From assembly GCF_963678635.1 (NCBI RefSeq), contig NC_087062.1, forward strand, positions 74,514,349 through 74,578,348: DNA of 64,000 nucleotides, given 5' to 3'. The notes beneath the pieces are model-generated. The model had not been told where the DNA came from, made no database searches, and saw nothing but the letters and a program-made list of their open reading frames with translations. Below, in pieces: positions 23,379 to 34,843 of the stretch (position 1 is the first letter of the stretch; each line of letters begins with the position of its first letter). The position numbers and the translations under genes were made by a program. This DNA is from Symsagittifera roscoffensis (Eukaryota > Xenacoelomorpha > Acoela > Convolutidae).

Positions 23379-23860
23379 AATGCTCGGATCTTCAATGACT
23401 GCTTTTCATGGTCTGTGCAGTAGTTTCCCCTTTAAGAATGATGAAGATTTCAAAAAATATAATTTTTCAAAAAAAAGAGATGTTTTTTGAAAATCGTGAC
23501 CCCACATGCAATGTAAAGAACAAAATGATACCTTTCGCATGTAGCAAAGTCATAAACAGACTTAATGGCATGTGTCAATTCAAGTTGGAACAATTTTTCA
23601 GGCGTATTGTTTCCGCTTAAACGCTATAGCACGAGATCTATCGCAATTTGATTATCTCAAATTGGCCAAGTTGACAATATTTAAGCCCCCCACAATTTTA
23701 TAAAAAAGATAACAAGTGAAATAATTTTTTTCTTAAATTGAAATCAAGATAAGAATGTTTTTTGATTGTATAAAAAATTCCGTGAGAAGAAAAACCAGCC
23801 CGAGCACAAATGATCCATCACTTTAATCAAAAAATCATTTCAATTGAAAGTTGTATCGGA
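23379..23860 (+). mobile_element. GACTGCTCG-family repeat copy, diverged
   Basis: The 5' end is altered (GGAATGCTCGGATCTTCAAT then GACTGCTTTTCATGGTC), but the interior matches: CCCCACATGCAATGTAAAGA, CTCAAATTGGCCAAGTTGAC, and the end CCCGAGCACAAATGATCCAT then CACTTT. The small frame at 23408-23620 lies wholly inside it and is not a gene. Confidence 0.7.
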
Positions 23861-24632
23861 GCCAATTAGGTGTTCAAACCCCAGTACATGTTAGCATCAT
23901 TAAAAACTGATATACAACTAAAAACCATTTTTTATTGGTCTAATATTTTTTCGGTAAAAACATTTGATACGAAGGTGCTAAAAAAAGTTCAACAGTGCCA
24001 AAAGATATCTATGTACGAAGGCTTTGCACATGTTCAATAACATAATGCCTTAAAACTAATTGACCGGCATTGGTTTTTATTTGTTGAATTTTGTTTGTAA
24101 ATTAGAAAAAACTGTTGATTTTTAGCTGCAGATAAATTTTGACTACTTCAAAATAAACTCACAGAGGTTAGTATAACAATTAATTCAAGCCCTTTCAGTT
24201 TTGTTTCATATTCTAAAGTAAAAGTCAAGAAAATTTTCTGAGGATCAAAACGTTGATCAGATTGCTTTGTTATTTTTTTTCTAGTGAAAAATCAATTTAA
24301 GGGTTCAGACTCATTTCATCAACGAAAACGGTTTATTCACAAAATTGCTCACAGTTTCGTTGATCTGTAAAAATATTATCACTGTTCACATAAATTTAAC
24401 AATTTTCAAACAAAACGAGTAACTTTGAAAAAAAAATTGATTTGCTAATTCGTATTTTCGCCAAAACGATTGTTTTTTGAAAATTTTGTGCTACTTACGC
24501 AGCAGCTGGTCATTAGTGTCGGTGAACTTGCAGTGACGTGGGTGAAAACACGGATCACAAACAATATCTATAGTGAAAATTGATGCCAAACAAGCAGCAT
24601 TTTGCTGTGACTTTTGAAGAAATTGACAGAAT
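23861..24632. other. No gene seen
   Basis: Anonymous AT-rich DNA; no repeats or frames of note. Confidence 0.5.
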
Positions 24633-25145
24633 AATTGTGATCGGGTGGTTTTTTACTACAGCCAAAATTCGACTTTTTTAGTACATTTTTGACAAATTGT
24701 TATTCACTCTTTGTCTTGAGCTCAAATTAATATATATATACATAAATATAGTTAAATTTATATAGATATGTGAATATATAGGTTTACATATTTCACCTTT
24801 GATTATTTTATATAATGTTACGGTGGTTTAAAAATTGCCAATTTGGTCAATTCGGAACAATTAACGCGCGATATAACTCGCCCCATTAACGCCTAAAAGG
24901 AGTTTCAGCTCATCTCAGAAATCTTTCCAAGATGAATTGACGTAAGCTTCTTAATCTATTTAAGCTCCTTAATCAAAGCTTCTCAATCTAAATGCAAAAG
25001 AATTTACTTTGTTAAGTTTTTCAACTCAAAACTCAAAAAATTTATCTTTTCACTTTTTCTTTTTATGAAAAAATCATCATTTTTTTCAAAACGAACACCC
25101 TAAAGAGCAGTCGGAGAATCAAAGCTTCGCCCTTATAAAAGCAGT
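24633..25145 (-). mobile_element. GACTGCTCG-family repeat copy, reverse
   Basis: Reverse orientation: opens with a GATCGGGTGGTTTTTTACTA line and passes CAATTTGGTCAATTCGGAAC then AATTAACGCGCGATATAA. It ends with AGAGCAGTCGGAGAATCAAA then GCTTCGCCC and TAAAAGCAG. A (TA)-rich stretch at 24728-24782 has expanded inside it. Confidence 0.72.
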
Positions 25146-25949
25146 TTTTTTGTACATGCAACTTAATTAGCGTAGAAAAAAAACAATAAAAGCTCAAAGT
25201 CGTTAAAATATAAATTTAATTTTTCAAACAGCCACAAGAGAAGAAAAGTTCTCACTCAATTAACCTTTTCAAATACAGACACAAAAACAAATCAGTGTAA
25301 TGCAAATTTGCTATTTTATTGTTATTTAGCTCAATAAAAGAATCCAAACTCTCCTATACCCACATCATAATTTTTGTTTATCAGTGATGAATTAAAACCG
25401 GATTGAACTCATGCTAATAATGACCAAAAAAATTGCGTAGTCTTTGGATTTTTTTTATAAACTTGTGCGTTCTAGCGCTCTTTAAATTACTGCTGCTTCG
25501 AAGCTTAGCCTATCAAATTCAATTAACATATCAGTCAATGATTATCAGCGAAACGGAACAATAATACTTACTTGATTCTCAAACGGCCGTTTTTATGGCA
25601 GTCGACTACTCTAATAGCAGTCGAGTTCGACTCTCAATTGATTACGTCTCAAATGATAAAAGTCCCAAAAAGCATAAAACAAGAAAAGTTTCCCAAATGG
25701 CATAAATTTCCTACGAAAGTTTGCTTAGAAAAATCGAGATATTTCTTTCTTGTGAACAAGGTGAGAAAAGTAGTCAATTTTTCAGTTCATTTGGTGATTG
25801 ACATATCATTTTCAAAATATTTTTTAGTTTTTATCAAAAAACAAAAAGTATCAGCTTGCGGTTAATAATACGCGTCTTCTAGTCAATGTTTCAAACAGAA
25901 ATGTTTTGTTGCAAATAATTGCAACGCGAGGTCAAACTGTGAACTAGAT
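25146..25949. other. No gene seen; one weak internal repeat
   Basis: 25570-25620 (CTTGATTCTCAAACGGCCG then CTAATAGCAGTCGA) resembles 28091-28135 (CTTGATTCTCAACCGGCTAT then CTAATAGCAATC). The frame at 25572-25865 starts inside this shared piece and shows no domain. Confidence 0.45.
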
Positions 25950-26182
25950 GGACGCGGAATTTGGTGTCTGCCTGTTCCTGGATTCCACAGACACTTCTGT
26001 AAAAATGTTCCAAAATGTAAGTGGATTCCACAAACAAAATTTCAGTGGACTTTGCGTTATCTAGTTATTAAGGTTATCTAGCCATTGCAGAAACAAAATT
26101 TGCATCTTTGTTCAACTGAAATTGTGCATGTACCCTTTTAATGTGTAAAAAAGACTCAGCCTTTTTCATTCTTCCATTAAAT

Positions 26183-26313
26183 GAGATCGGAAAGGTGTTC
26201 ATTGTTTTAGTGTTTGAGATCAGAAAAGTGTTCATTCTTTAGTTATTGAGGTCAGAAAAGTATACATTCTTTCAGTATTTGAGATCGGATAGGTGTTCCT
26301 TTTTTCAGAATTT
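26183..26313. repeat. 33-bp minisatellite, four units
   Basis: GAGATCGGAAAGGTGTTCAT and variants begin at 26183, 26216, 26248 and 26281, each ending in a TTTWGTRTTT-type stretch. Spacings are 33, 32 and 33 bp. Confidence 0.9.
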
Positions 26314-26452
26314 GAAATTTAGCTGGTGAGTTCAAACTGTTGGCAGTAATTGAGATTGAACTCTTGGACAGTCCTACAGATGACCCACAAAATTACAACA
26401 AATGTTCTTTCAAGACGTAATTACATGTTACTGGAATCTGCAAACAAAATGT

Positions 26453-26524
26453 GCGGCCTCCGCTTACATTTTGCGGATTCCGCTCATATTTTGCGGTTTC
26501 CGCTTACAGATGCGGTTTTCGCAA
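26453..26524. repeat. 20-bp minisatellite, four units
   Basis: GCGGCCTCCGCTTACATTTT and variants start at 26453, 26473, 26493 and 26512. Each unit contains a near-palindromic GCGGNNTCCGC core, so single units could form small hairpins. Confidence 0.88.
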
Positions 26525-26640
26525 CAGAACATTTTTTTTTAAATTAATTTTTCTAAAATATTTGTTCGTGGATTCCACAACCTGTTCCAGATTTCGCAAA
26601 TACTGTTGCGGATTTCGCAATTTCGACTATTTTTGGAGTG

Positions 26641-29079
26641 ATTTTGAGCGGTACAGTGTTTTAGCTATTTGCTTGTGCAATTCAAAACAGCAAAGAAGAT
26701 CAAACAATAGCAGCAATATTGCGGATTCCAGAAAATTCTAATTCGCTTTGAATTCACAAAATGCACAGTTTGGCCTAGTAATTAAACTTTTTTCACATGT
26801 TTTTGTGCAAGACGAATGTTTAGAAATTTAAATTGATAGAAAACATTTGAACTACAATGAAAACTTGAATTTTGTGCCTTTTGCGAAAAATTTCATTATG
26901 CCATTTGGGAAGTTACCCTCTCAATTCAAAATTCAGCTGATTGGGCACTCGCTCCAAACTGTTGAAAATGAACTAAACATTTTTAAATTAGAACTGAACA
27001 AAGTACCATTAGGATAATAACTATCACTTAAAGCTAAAAAGTATCTTTAAAAGAAGCAGCAAAGCTACTTCCAGAAAATTTTTACGGTTCAAAAATATAT
27101 TATACTATATCGATGAAACTAACAAAAAAAATAGTCAAACAGTTGAGGGAAAAACTAAAGAAAAGGGATGCTCAGAATAACTTTCAAGATTTCTAGAACA
27201 ATTTTCTTGCTACCTCCATTTCGATATTATAAGAGCTGGTAAATATAGAAAGTCTTACTGCGTGAATGATCAGGCGATATCAAATGGGGCTGCAAAACTT
27301 TCAAATTTTTATACATAGCAGGGAAAAGCGATCGAGATCCCGGTTTCTCTTCAATCTTTTTCTGTATCTTTTGGAGAAATTTTAATTATCCACCACTCTC
27401 AATTATTCCCTGAAACTCTCAAGTACAAAATGATAAACTTGACATCTTTTAACGCAATGTTTGGATCAAAAAGCTAGCTAAAACTCAATTTGGAATGATT
27501 TCTGAGCGCACTAACTTGATCTGGCCTCCCTTCAAGATTTTCAGTTAAAATTTGATGAAATCATTGCAAAACAATAAACATTGATTTAAAAGTTTGAATT
27601 TTAACAAAAATGTTTTCTGAAACTCAATATTCCTAAAGAAACTTTAGATTCGCATTTTTTTCTGTATGATATGATATTCGACTATTTGGGTTGCAGTATT
27701 TACTTTTCCCATTAATCGTTCAAATACAATAGTTAGAAAATGTACTGGCGATTTCAAGCTGAATCCAATAACACCCTTAAAAGCGTAAGAAGAATGATGG
27801 CAAAAAAATCCTCTATCTGAACTAGTCAGTCGTGTTTCTCATTTTTAATGAAACAAAAAATTGGGCAGTTTTTGCGATTGTCAACTCACGTAGCGGAAAT
27901 TTTTTATAATTTTTTTTTGCATTTTTGAAATAAAATTGAAAAAATGAAACTAAATTGTCTTATGAGACCTTTGCTTTAAATCACATTAATTGATATAATT
28001 TTTCTACTAAAACTTTCAGTTCTTATAAGAATCTTAACTCAAAATCCAGTGATTTTGTTGTCAATAATTCACAAATCGGAAAAAGATAATCCACTTGATT
28101 CTCAACCGGCTATCCTAATAGCAATCAATTGTTCTTGATCTATATCCCAAAAACAATTTAATAATTTAATGGCAACTCAAAAAAATCAAGTATACAACAT
28201 AATTGCATCAGTTTGTTAGAACCTTCTAAATTAGGTTTGTCTGTCTCAGAAAATATAGATTATCTTGAACTATTAAAATTTATGAAGCGTTAAATGACAG
28301 CGTCTACGAAGTCACATAAATGGAATTTTCAATGATCATTAATTTTTGATAGAAACCAAAATTTCATAGAGCGAAAAAACCGTAAGAAGAATTAATACAG
28401 TAAATAAGCTTAGGGGATCTATCTAACTAGATACCCAAGACTGAAAGGACTGAAGCAGCCTTTGGCAAGCAGTTGCCTATCCATTCATGACGTTTTTGCG
28501 GCCGTACAATTTGTAAACATTTCAATTATTAATTTTTGATTTTCCTTTTTTAGTACCAATTTGTTGACACTCATTATTTAAATATTTATATTTTTTCCTC
28601 TTATACAATTTCAATCTCCCCCCGCCCCCTCCCCATATTTCAAAACTTTGATTTGGCAAAACTTTTTGATTTGGTGAAAAAATAAAGTAAGGAGTATAAT
28701 TTTTTCTAAACAACACTTGCTTAAAACTGTTGATTCTAATAACCAATTCTCTGTAATATATCATTTGGATATCACAATATTTTTATAGCAATAAACGATC
28801 ACTTGGTTTTTTCCACTCTGAGTTTCAGCGAAAAAACTATATCAGAGTGTTCATAAGGTCAAATGAAGGTAAGAATAAAAAGATAAAAAAATTTGTAGGC
28901 ATCTGCCAAGAAATTGTACCATGCAAACTTATTGATCTCTTTAAAACCTTTGATACAGCAGTTTAAAAAATTTCTTTAGTAAAAGTACACAAACTGTCTA
29001 AAATATTTGATAATTGAAATTTAAATCATACTCAGCAAAGAGATATCAATATACAAAAATTATCGAGTATCAATTAAAA
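26641..29079. other. No gene seen
   Basis: Long anonymous stretch with no frame above about 80 codons and no shared repeats apart from the 28091 phrase. A C-rich run, CCCCCCGCCCCCTCCCC, lies at 28617-28634. It could give a G-quadruplex on the minus strand, but no gene is nearby. Confidence 0.5.
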
Positions 29080-29542
29080 CAAGACCTGAAAGTTTCGACT
29101 GCCTTTTCAGGTCTACGGAGTAGCAATAGCATGAAAAATTATATGTAATAAATAAAATGATTTTTTAAATTTGAAAAAATCATCCAACCACACGCCATAT
29201 AAAGTACAAAGTGATAGATTTCGCTCCTAGTAACAATTCAATTATGGCAAATAAGCTTCCTTCAACCAATTCGAAATGATTTCTCAGATAGATTAAATCT
29301 TCGCTTACCCAATAATAGCGCCAAATATATCGCGCGTTAATTGTCCCAAATTAACCAGAATGGCAATGTTTAATCCCCCATAAATTTATGAAAAAGGATC
29401 ATTGGTGAAATATCTTTTCAAATTTAAGCTCAGGAAAAAAATCCGTTAAAATGGCTAGTAAAAAGGTCGAAATTTGTCTGAAGAAAAAAAACCCACCCGA
29501 GCACAATTATTCCGTTACTTTCGTTAGGAAAATTGGAACAAT
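29080..29542 (+). mobile_element. GACTGCTCG-family copy, forward arm of an inverted pair
   Basis: The start lacks the terminal hairpin (AAGACCTGAAAGTTTCGACT), then CTACGGAGTAGCAATAGCAT. Interior CACACGCCATATAAAGTACA, TATCGCGCGTTAATTGTCCC and CTCAGG match the reverse copy 190 bp downstream. It ends CCCGAGCACAATTATTCCGT then TACTTTCGTTAGG. Confidence 0.82.
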
Positions 29543-29733
29543 AAAGAATATTGATGAATTTTTAGTTGATTTTTTTTTTCAAAAACAATAGTAAACACAA
29601 AAGTAATCAAATTTAGTCAAAAAGAAAACTTAAACATGAAACGTGAATATTAAGCATGCACATGAAAACTGTATGCTGTAAAGTAAAAATGAACATTTAA
29701 AACAAAATAGTATTTGTAATTAGTTTATATTAT

Positions 29734-30255
29734 TGTTCCGACTTTCGATACGAAAGTAACGGAATATTTGTGCTCCAGATGGGTTTTTTTTCTTCAGACA
29801 AATTTCGACTTTTTAACTAGCAATTTTTGACGGAATTTTTTTATATCATTCAAAAGGTATTGTTGTCCTGAGCTTGAAAAGATATTTCATCTGTGATCTC
29901 TTTTCGTAAAGTCATAGGGTTTAAAGATTGCCATTTTGGCCAATTTGGGACAATTAACGCGCGATATATTTCGCGCTATTAACGCGTAAGCGTAGATTTA
30001 ATCCGTCTTATAAATCGTTCCAAATTTTGAAAGAAGCTTATTTGCCATAATTGATTTGTTACAAGGAGCAAAATCTATCCTTTTGTATTTTATATGGCGT
30101 GTGGGGGGATGATTTTCATAAAAAAATTTCAAATTAGAAGAAAAAAATTTTCATCTTGTTTTATTACATTTAACTTTTTTATGTTATTACTGCCCCATAA
30201 ACCTTAAAAGGCAGTCGGAACATTCAGGGCTTCGCCCTGATACGAACAGTCTTGT
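29734..30255 (-). mobile_element. GACTGCTCG-family copy, reverse; best-preserved member
   Basis: Reverse orientation and apparently complete. One end has the hairpin GACTTTCGATACGAAAGT beside ATTTGTGCTC. The other end has the hairpin CAGGGCTTCGCCCTG followed by ATACGAACAGTCTTG. The interior carries an AACGCGCGATATATTTCGCG palindrome. About 520 bp with no coding frame, so non-autonomous or non-coding. A hairpin ~10-15 bp from one end recalls Helitron 3' ends, but the CTRR terminus is not seen. Class left open. Confidence 0.82.
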
Positions 30256-31559
30256 TATCTTTACTAAAGATTCAGCGTTTAGTTTTAAAAAAAGTAATTG
30301 ATCGTTCAACGGATCGTCATTACTGTGTAGCCATCTCCTTAAATGTCCGCATAAACTTTTTCAAGAACTTGACCAAAATAACAATTTTCCTCAAAAATTT
30401 TACCAAAAACAGTTGCTGGTGATACATTTTTTGAATTAATATTTTTATACCCCATTGAACTTGAGAGTGAATAATTTTCAACCAAAAAAATCATTTAGTT
30501 CAATATCTCCCGGACTATATTCGTTAATACAATTTTTAATCCGTCAAAACCACTAAATAATCAATCAGATATGAGCGGAATTGCTTTTGGTACGAGAGAA
30601 AGCTCAACTTTGCCAAAATGCAAAACAATATACGGGCAGTTTTTTAACTAGTTTAAGCAAATTCAAAATGTTTTTAAATTCTTTCAATATCTAAATGAGC
30701 TTCGTGTGTTGAAGTTCGTGTTCAATTGCATTACTAAATTAGCAAGCGTTATGTCAATCTTTTTATAATGTTAATTTAATCAATTGGAAAAATTTGTTGC
30801 CAACAAAATGAGCAAAAAACACGAAAGTAAAGCGGGTGATATTTAGCCTAATAGATAAATTGTCTCAAAATTTGGTGATATTGAAACAAAGGCAGCTTTG
30901 TTGATCCTAATACCGGTGCTGTTACTGATGACGATGAATCAACGCGGAAAACTGCAAAACCCAAGAAACGGCAACAGCAATCGCATTTGACTCATCTTTT
31001 TATGAAGAACAATTTTGAGGCTTTTTTAGGTGACATGGTTTGCCCGGCTCCCGGTGTCATGGTTCTTCATTAGTTAAAAATGATTTAGAAATGTTTTCGT
31101 AATAATTTATAGGTTCGTTTTTCACTAATTTAGCGGGTGGGCATAACCGAAAGGATATTTTTATTCATTAAATCTTGAGTATTTGACAGCTTGCGTGTCA
31201 TGTTTAAAAACGACCATGCTTTGTGTCAAGAAATTTATTTCAGAGTTCGAGTGGAGTGTTTATAGTGACTGAACTGTTTATTATTTTTTCTGTAAAAGAA
31301 AATAACTTTCACTTAGTTTTCATATACCACAGCTATATTTAATTATCTAGGTGAAAATCAAAAATTTTATTTACGCAGCTGCTTTAGGGCATTAATTTCA
31401 ATTACATTGAGTGTAGGAACTTGATGCTTGATATGCTCTAAACTAAAAATATCTGAAAACGTTTTTATTCTGTTCTTGTAAAAACACACTATACTTGTTC
31501 TCGTTGACTGCAAACCTAGGGAGGGTTATTTTTTTTCAAGTAATAGCAAAATATTCCGA
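30256..31559. other. No intact gene; one decayed coding candidate
   Basis: Anonymous sequence apart from the candidate at 30885-31073. Confidence 0.45.
30885..31073 (+). pseudogene. Possible decayed coding fragment
   Basis: An open frame without an early Met reads ...VDPNTGAVTDDDESTRK, then KPKKRQQQSHLTHLFMK. Just upstream, in another frame, is FGDIETKAA, so a frameshift may split one ancestral reading frame. An ATG at about 30808 opens MSKKHESKAGDI and then stops. Acidic-then-basic composition and use of GC-bearing codons look protein-like against the AT-rich background. QSHLTHLF is loosely like a PCNA-interacting box, but this may be chance. No family recognised. Confidence 0.22.
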
Positions 31560-32069
31560 ATGCAATCATTTCAACTTAAAAGAGGGGATCAAGCACTGTT
31601 AGCGTGGCACGGAAAAAAATTGAATCATTACGTTAATGTCAAAATAGTACAGGTAGATTTACGGGATTTCTTCTCTAGGTTCGGTCTCTTTTTCCTAACG
31701 ACACCGCAAAGTCGTCCCTTGGCAGTGAATTCAGCGGGGCGACCGAGATTCACTACTATCTACAATCCCGAAAGGGTTATTTTGATGACAACTATTCTGT
31801 AATGTATTATGTTGCTTGCCCCCTCTGTGTATTGCTCTTCGGCTGTCTTGTCTCGTCTACTCGACACAATTGCAAGAATTTCCAATGATAAATTAATTTA
31901 ATTGATTATATGTCCATTTACAGAAGGCTCTGAGTGGCCAGGATATAATCTAACAATCAAATCAAAATGAAATGGTCCGCGATTTTTCGGCCAAATTGCC
32001 TAATTGCAAAAAGTTTCCAATTAGCTCCACTTATATTTAACTCTTCTTTCTCTCTCTAGAGAATCTCTA
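31560..32069. other. Left flank of the LTR-like region
   Basis: Moderately GC-rich patch. A plus frame at 31560-31802 has no domain. No homology to the second element copy near 48 kb was noticed here, so the shared element probably begins at about 32070. Confidence 0.4.
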
Positions 32070-32760
32070 GTGACAACTAACTATCTACTGGTCTCTTACT
32101 CCGAGAACCCAATACCTGACTAACTAGCAATAATTGTTCTCTCCTACTAACGGAGAACCAACTATACTCTCTCTCAGTATCAATTTCTCTCTTCTCTGAC
32201 TGAGAACCAACTACTCGATTCGCTAGCAATAATTGTTCTCTTCTCTTACTGAGAACCAACTACTTCTAATAGTAGCTAACACTGTTCTGACTCTTACAGG
32301 CTCTCCGGTACCCTCCGATTCCTTATCTTTCTTTACACTTTAGTTTTAGTTAAGCCACGCCATTCCCTATCAGTCCTGATATCCGAATAAATCACCTGTT
32401 TAAGACTATATTCCTCCCCCTGTCAACTCTACGACGTGCAAAATTCGGGTTCTTTTATCAATCTTTTCACGCTTATTAGGTACCCGGTATGCGGTAGGTG
32501 TCACAATTTGTCAAAGCAAACAAATGTCATATGATTCAAATCGTGACTTCAGCCCTCGAGTTCAACTCAATTTCCAAACCATGCTATATTTACTCAGTGA
32601 CCCTCCCAAGGTCTTTATTTTAACTATCCCATTAACGTTCCGACCTCCTAAGGGTAGGGGGAGACCCTTTTCATGTCATCTCCGGGAAACCAAGTAAATT
32701 CCCCGTTCGTTCATACTATTTAGGAGACTTAATTCTCATGCTAAGGTCCTATTACTATCA
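32070..32760 (-). mobile_element. LTR-like block, copy 1
   Basis: Homologous to 48840-49560. Shared phrases include GGCTCTCCGGTA, TCACGCTTATTAG then TACCCGGTATGC, GGTGTCACAATT, GTTCCGACCTCC or its variant, and AAGGGTAGGGGGAGACCC. Read on the minus strand, both copies contain TGTGACACC, a common LTR-type start. No PPT, PBS or polymerase frame is visible, so the LTR identity is an inference. Confidence 0.5.
32091..32288. repeat. ~49-bp minisatellite, four units
   Basis: GAGAACCMA anchors occur at 32103, 32153, 32202 and 32251. Two units also share CTAGCAATAATTGTTCTCT. The other element copy (48.9 kb) has only one or two units, so the array expanded here. The minus-strand frame at 32077-32259 simply reads the repeat. 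Confidence 0.85.
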
Positions 32761-33830
32761 ATTTCCTCTAGGACTACTTTTCTTTAGTCTAGTTGAATTG
32801 CTATTAATAGATCACTCGCCAAACTAAACTGAACCCAATGTTTACCAAGTCCACTTTGAATTAACTCTACTACTCCAAGGTTGCAATGTAAAAGATATAT
32901 CTCTATCAGCTTCTGCTCTACTTCCCAAAATATAAGTTTTTCTCTCAACTTTTGGCAAGGTGGCCCATTCTCTTTTCCAGGGGTTGAGCTGGGGAATACG
33001 CCACTTTCCGGTGCTAATCTCGAGCTTTTCCATGCAATTTTGGGGTCAAGACGCCCAAAGGTCATCTTGAGGTCAAACAGGGGTCAACCGTGGTCAAAGT
33101 TCTATAATTGGGTTCAGAATGGCATGGGGGTCCTAACTACCAAGTTTCATTCATATCCCATTGATACTTCACAAGTTATCCCATTTCTAAGGTCCATTAT
33201 CACTTTTTCCGGAAAAAGGCTATTAACACCGGAAGGAGTCACCGGAGGCTTTTCACTCACACGGGGTCTTTTTTCGGGTTTTGTATCTTATGTCCATTGC
33301 CGCAATAAAATCATTATGCCCCCCTTTATCATTTCGCGTAAATTGCCTATTTCCGGTCTAGGGGGTGTTTTTTCGAGTGCTAATAGCTTCCGATCCAACT
33401 GCCGGATTTGGTCCAACTCCCTCCAAATTTCCTACCTATCATCCCTCCAAATTTCAGCTCCCTGCACTCATTGGAGGCCGAGAAACGACTTCCGGAAATT
33501 AGGGTGGGTTTGTTTACTTAGGGCATAAAAACGGAAGTGGGGGTCCTAGGGGTCTGGGGTTCCAAACTTAAGCTTCCCTCAACTAGGCCTACAGCATACT
33601 AAAATTTGAGCCTAGTTTCGGCCGCCGCTGGTTTCCGAGTTCTGATAGGGTCCTTTACACTTCCGGGGACCGTTATCACTTGGGGCCCGCGGTCCGAGGG
33701 GTCTGGATTTTTGCATGCCCGGGTCAAATCATCTCTAGTATCCGTCCTATGAGTTTCATAAAGCTAGCCCCGGTAGTTTCCATTTGGGGGGGGGTTTGCA
33801 AAACCGACACCGCTTCAAATCCTGATTAGT
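32760..33830. repeat. Single copy of the ~1.2-kb unit found in the 49.5-64 kb array
   Basis: Carries the unit landmarks AACTGAACCCAATG (32829), GGGGAATACGCCACTTTCCG (32991), TTTCTAAGGTCCATTATCAC, GTTTACTTAGGGCATAAAA and TGCCCGGGTCAAATCATCTC. A 215-codon plus frame (32881-33528), the longest in the window, lies inside. It is shifted or stopped in the array units and overlaps minus-strand frames, so it is not called a gene. A run of nine G is at 33786-33794. Confidence 0.85.
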
Positions 33831-33992
33831 CTTTGTTTGTTTTGGTCGACTTTGCAACTTGACCAATTGTTTACTTCACTACTTATCGTATTGATTCGTC
33901 AATACCGAGCTAGGTACTACTCATTAACCTTCACTACACTGCATGCATTTCTCAGGGTAAACTCCCAATTGAACTCTAAGTTTGTCGAAAAA

Positions 33993-34016
33993 TGTTAGGA
34001 TCACCGATCCTACACA
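33993..34016. other. Near-perfect palindrome at the right edge of the element
   Basis: TGTTAGGATC, three bases, then GATCCTACACA. The TG...CA ends and inverted halves look like an LTR terminus or a hairpin. It sits where homology to the ~1.2-kb unit has ended. Confidence 0.55.
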
Positions 34017-34289
34017 GGCACTTTAAGTTAACACTTCGGGCTTAAAGCAAAATTTTATCTCGAAAACAAGACCAGACGACCTTGGTTGAAGCTGTAACTC
34101 TCAACAATCAACCATTGGAAAAATTTTATTTCAAATTTGAAGTGAATTAGTTTCCTGTTTTTATTTTTTTTGTTTATTTCGTCTCATTCTTCAAATAGTT
34201 GTTTCGATTAGCTTTTTAATTTTTTTGGTGAGAGCTTAGTTACTTGCACTGATTGAAATCAAGCGCTGTTTTTTTTCCATATTTGAAAA
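34017..34289. other. No gene seen
   Basis: Anonymous AT-rich spacer. Confidence 0.5.
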
Positions 34290-34843
34290 AAATGATGGAA
34301 TATTTGCACTCCGGGTGGTTTTTTTCTCCAGACATAGTTCTAATTATAATTAATCGTTTTAGACAGGTTTATGAAAAAAATCTGAAAAAAACAAATTCTG
34401 CTGTCTGAAAAAAAACATTGTGAAAACATTCTGAAAAAAAACAAATAAAAACACATTCTGCAGTCTTAATATCAAAAAATTAATAATAATATTTTACCTG
34501 TGGCTATTTCTCGAAAAAGTTTTTAGGGTATGAAAATTGCCAGCTTGGCAAAATTGGTATAATCAACGCGCAAGAGGCGAAATGATCTGGCTGAAAAATA
34601 TTTCCCAAACCAATTGAGACTTGCTATTTGTCTAATTTATGCCTAAAATTTGTTTATTATGTCGTAAGGAAGTTTGAATACCGTATGGGGTAATAAGGTT
34701 TTTGACAAGTAACATCTAGAGGAAACCTTTTTCGTTTGTACTTTTTAAAATTCCATCAGTTGTCTTAGGTAGAATTCTACACCGTAGAAGTTAAAGGGCA
34801 GTGAGAAAATTCAAAGCGCCGCCGTGATACGGGCAGACTTGAT
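34290..34843 (-). mobile_element. GACTGCTCG-family copy, reverse, with internal tandem
   Basis: Opens GATGGAATATTTGCACTCCG then GGTGGTTTTTTTC. Passes TATGAAAATTGCCAGCTTGG and AATCAACGCGCAAGAGGCGA. Ends AAGGGCAGTGAGAAAATTCA then GATACGGGCAGACTTG. A ~50-bp internal duplication (TCTGAAAAAAAC then ATTCTGCWGTCT) at 34379-34467 lengthens this copy. Confidence 0.72.

Larger units (their letters stand above)
25950..26640. repeat. Region of GGATTCCRC-type short repeats
   Basis: Variants of GTGGATTCCACA and GCGGATTCCGC recur at about 25980, 26020, 26453-26524, 26570 and 26607, between two clean minisatellites listed separately. Many units are near-palindromic. The short frames at 26350-26741 run through the repeats. 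Confidence 0.6.

Noticed and set aside
24728-24782. Origin or promoter suggested by the TATA-rich run
   Set aside because: It is a local TA-rich expansion inside a GACTGCTCG-family copy; other copies lack it.
32881-33528. Longest open frame (215 codons, plus) as a gene
   Set aside because: It lies in a unit that recurs in the 49-64 kb array, where the frame is shifted or stopped. The minus strand is also open here. There is no domain, and the composition is less AT-rich, so stops are simply rarer.
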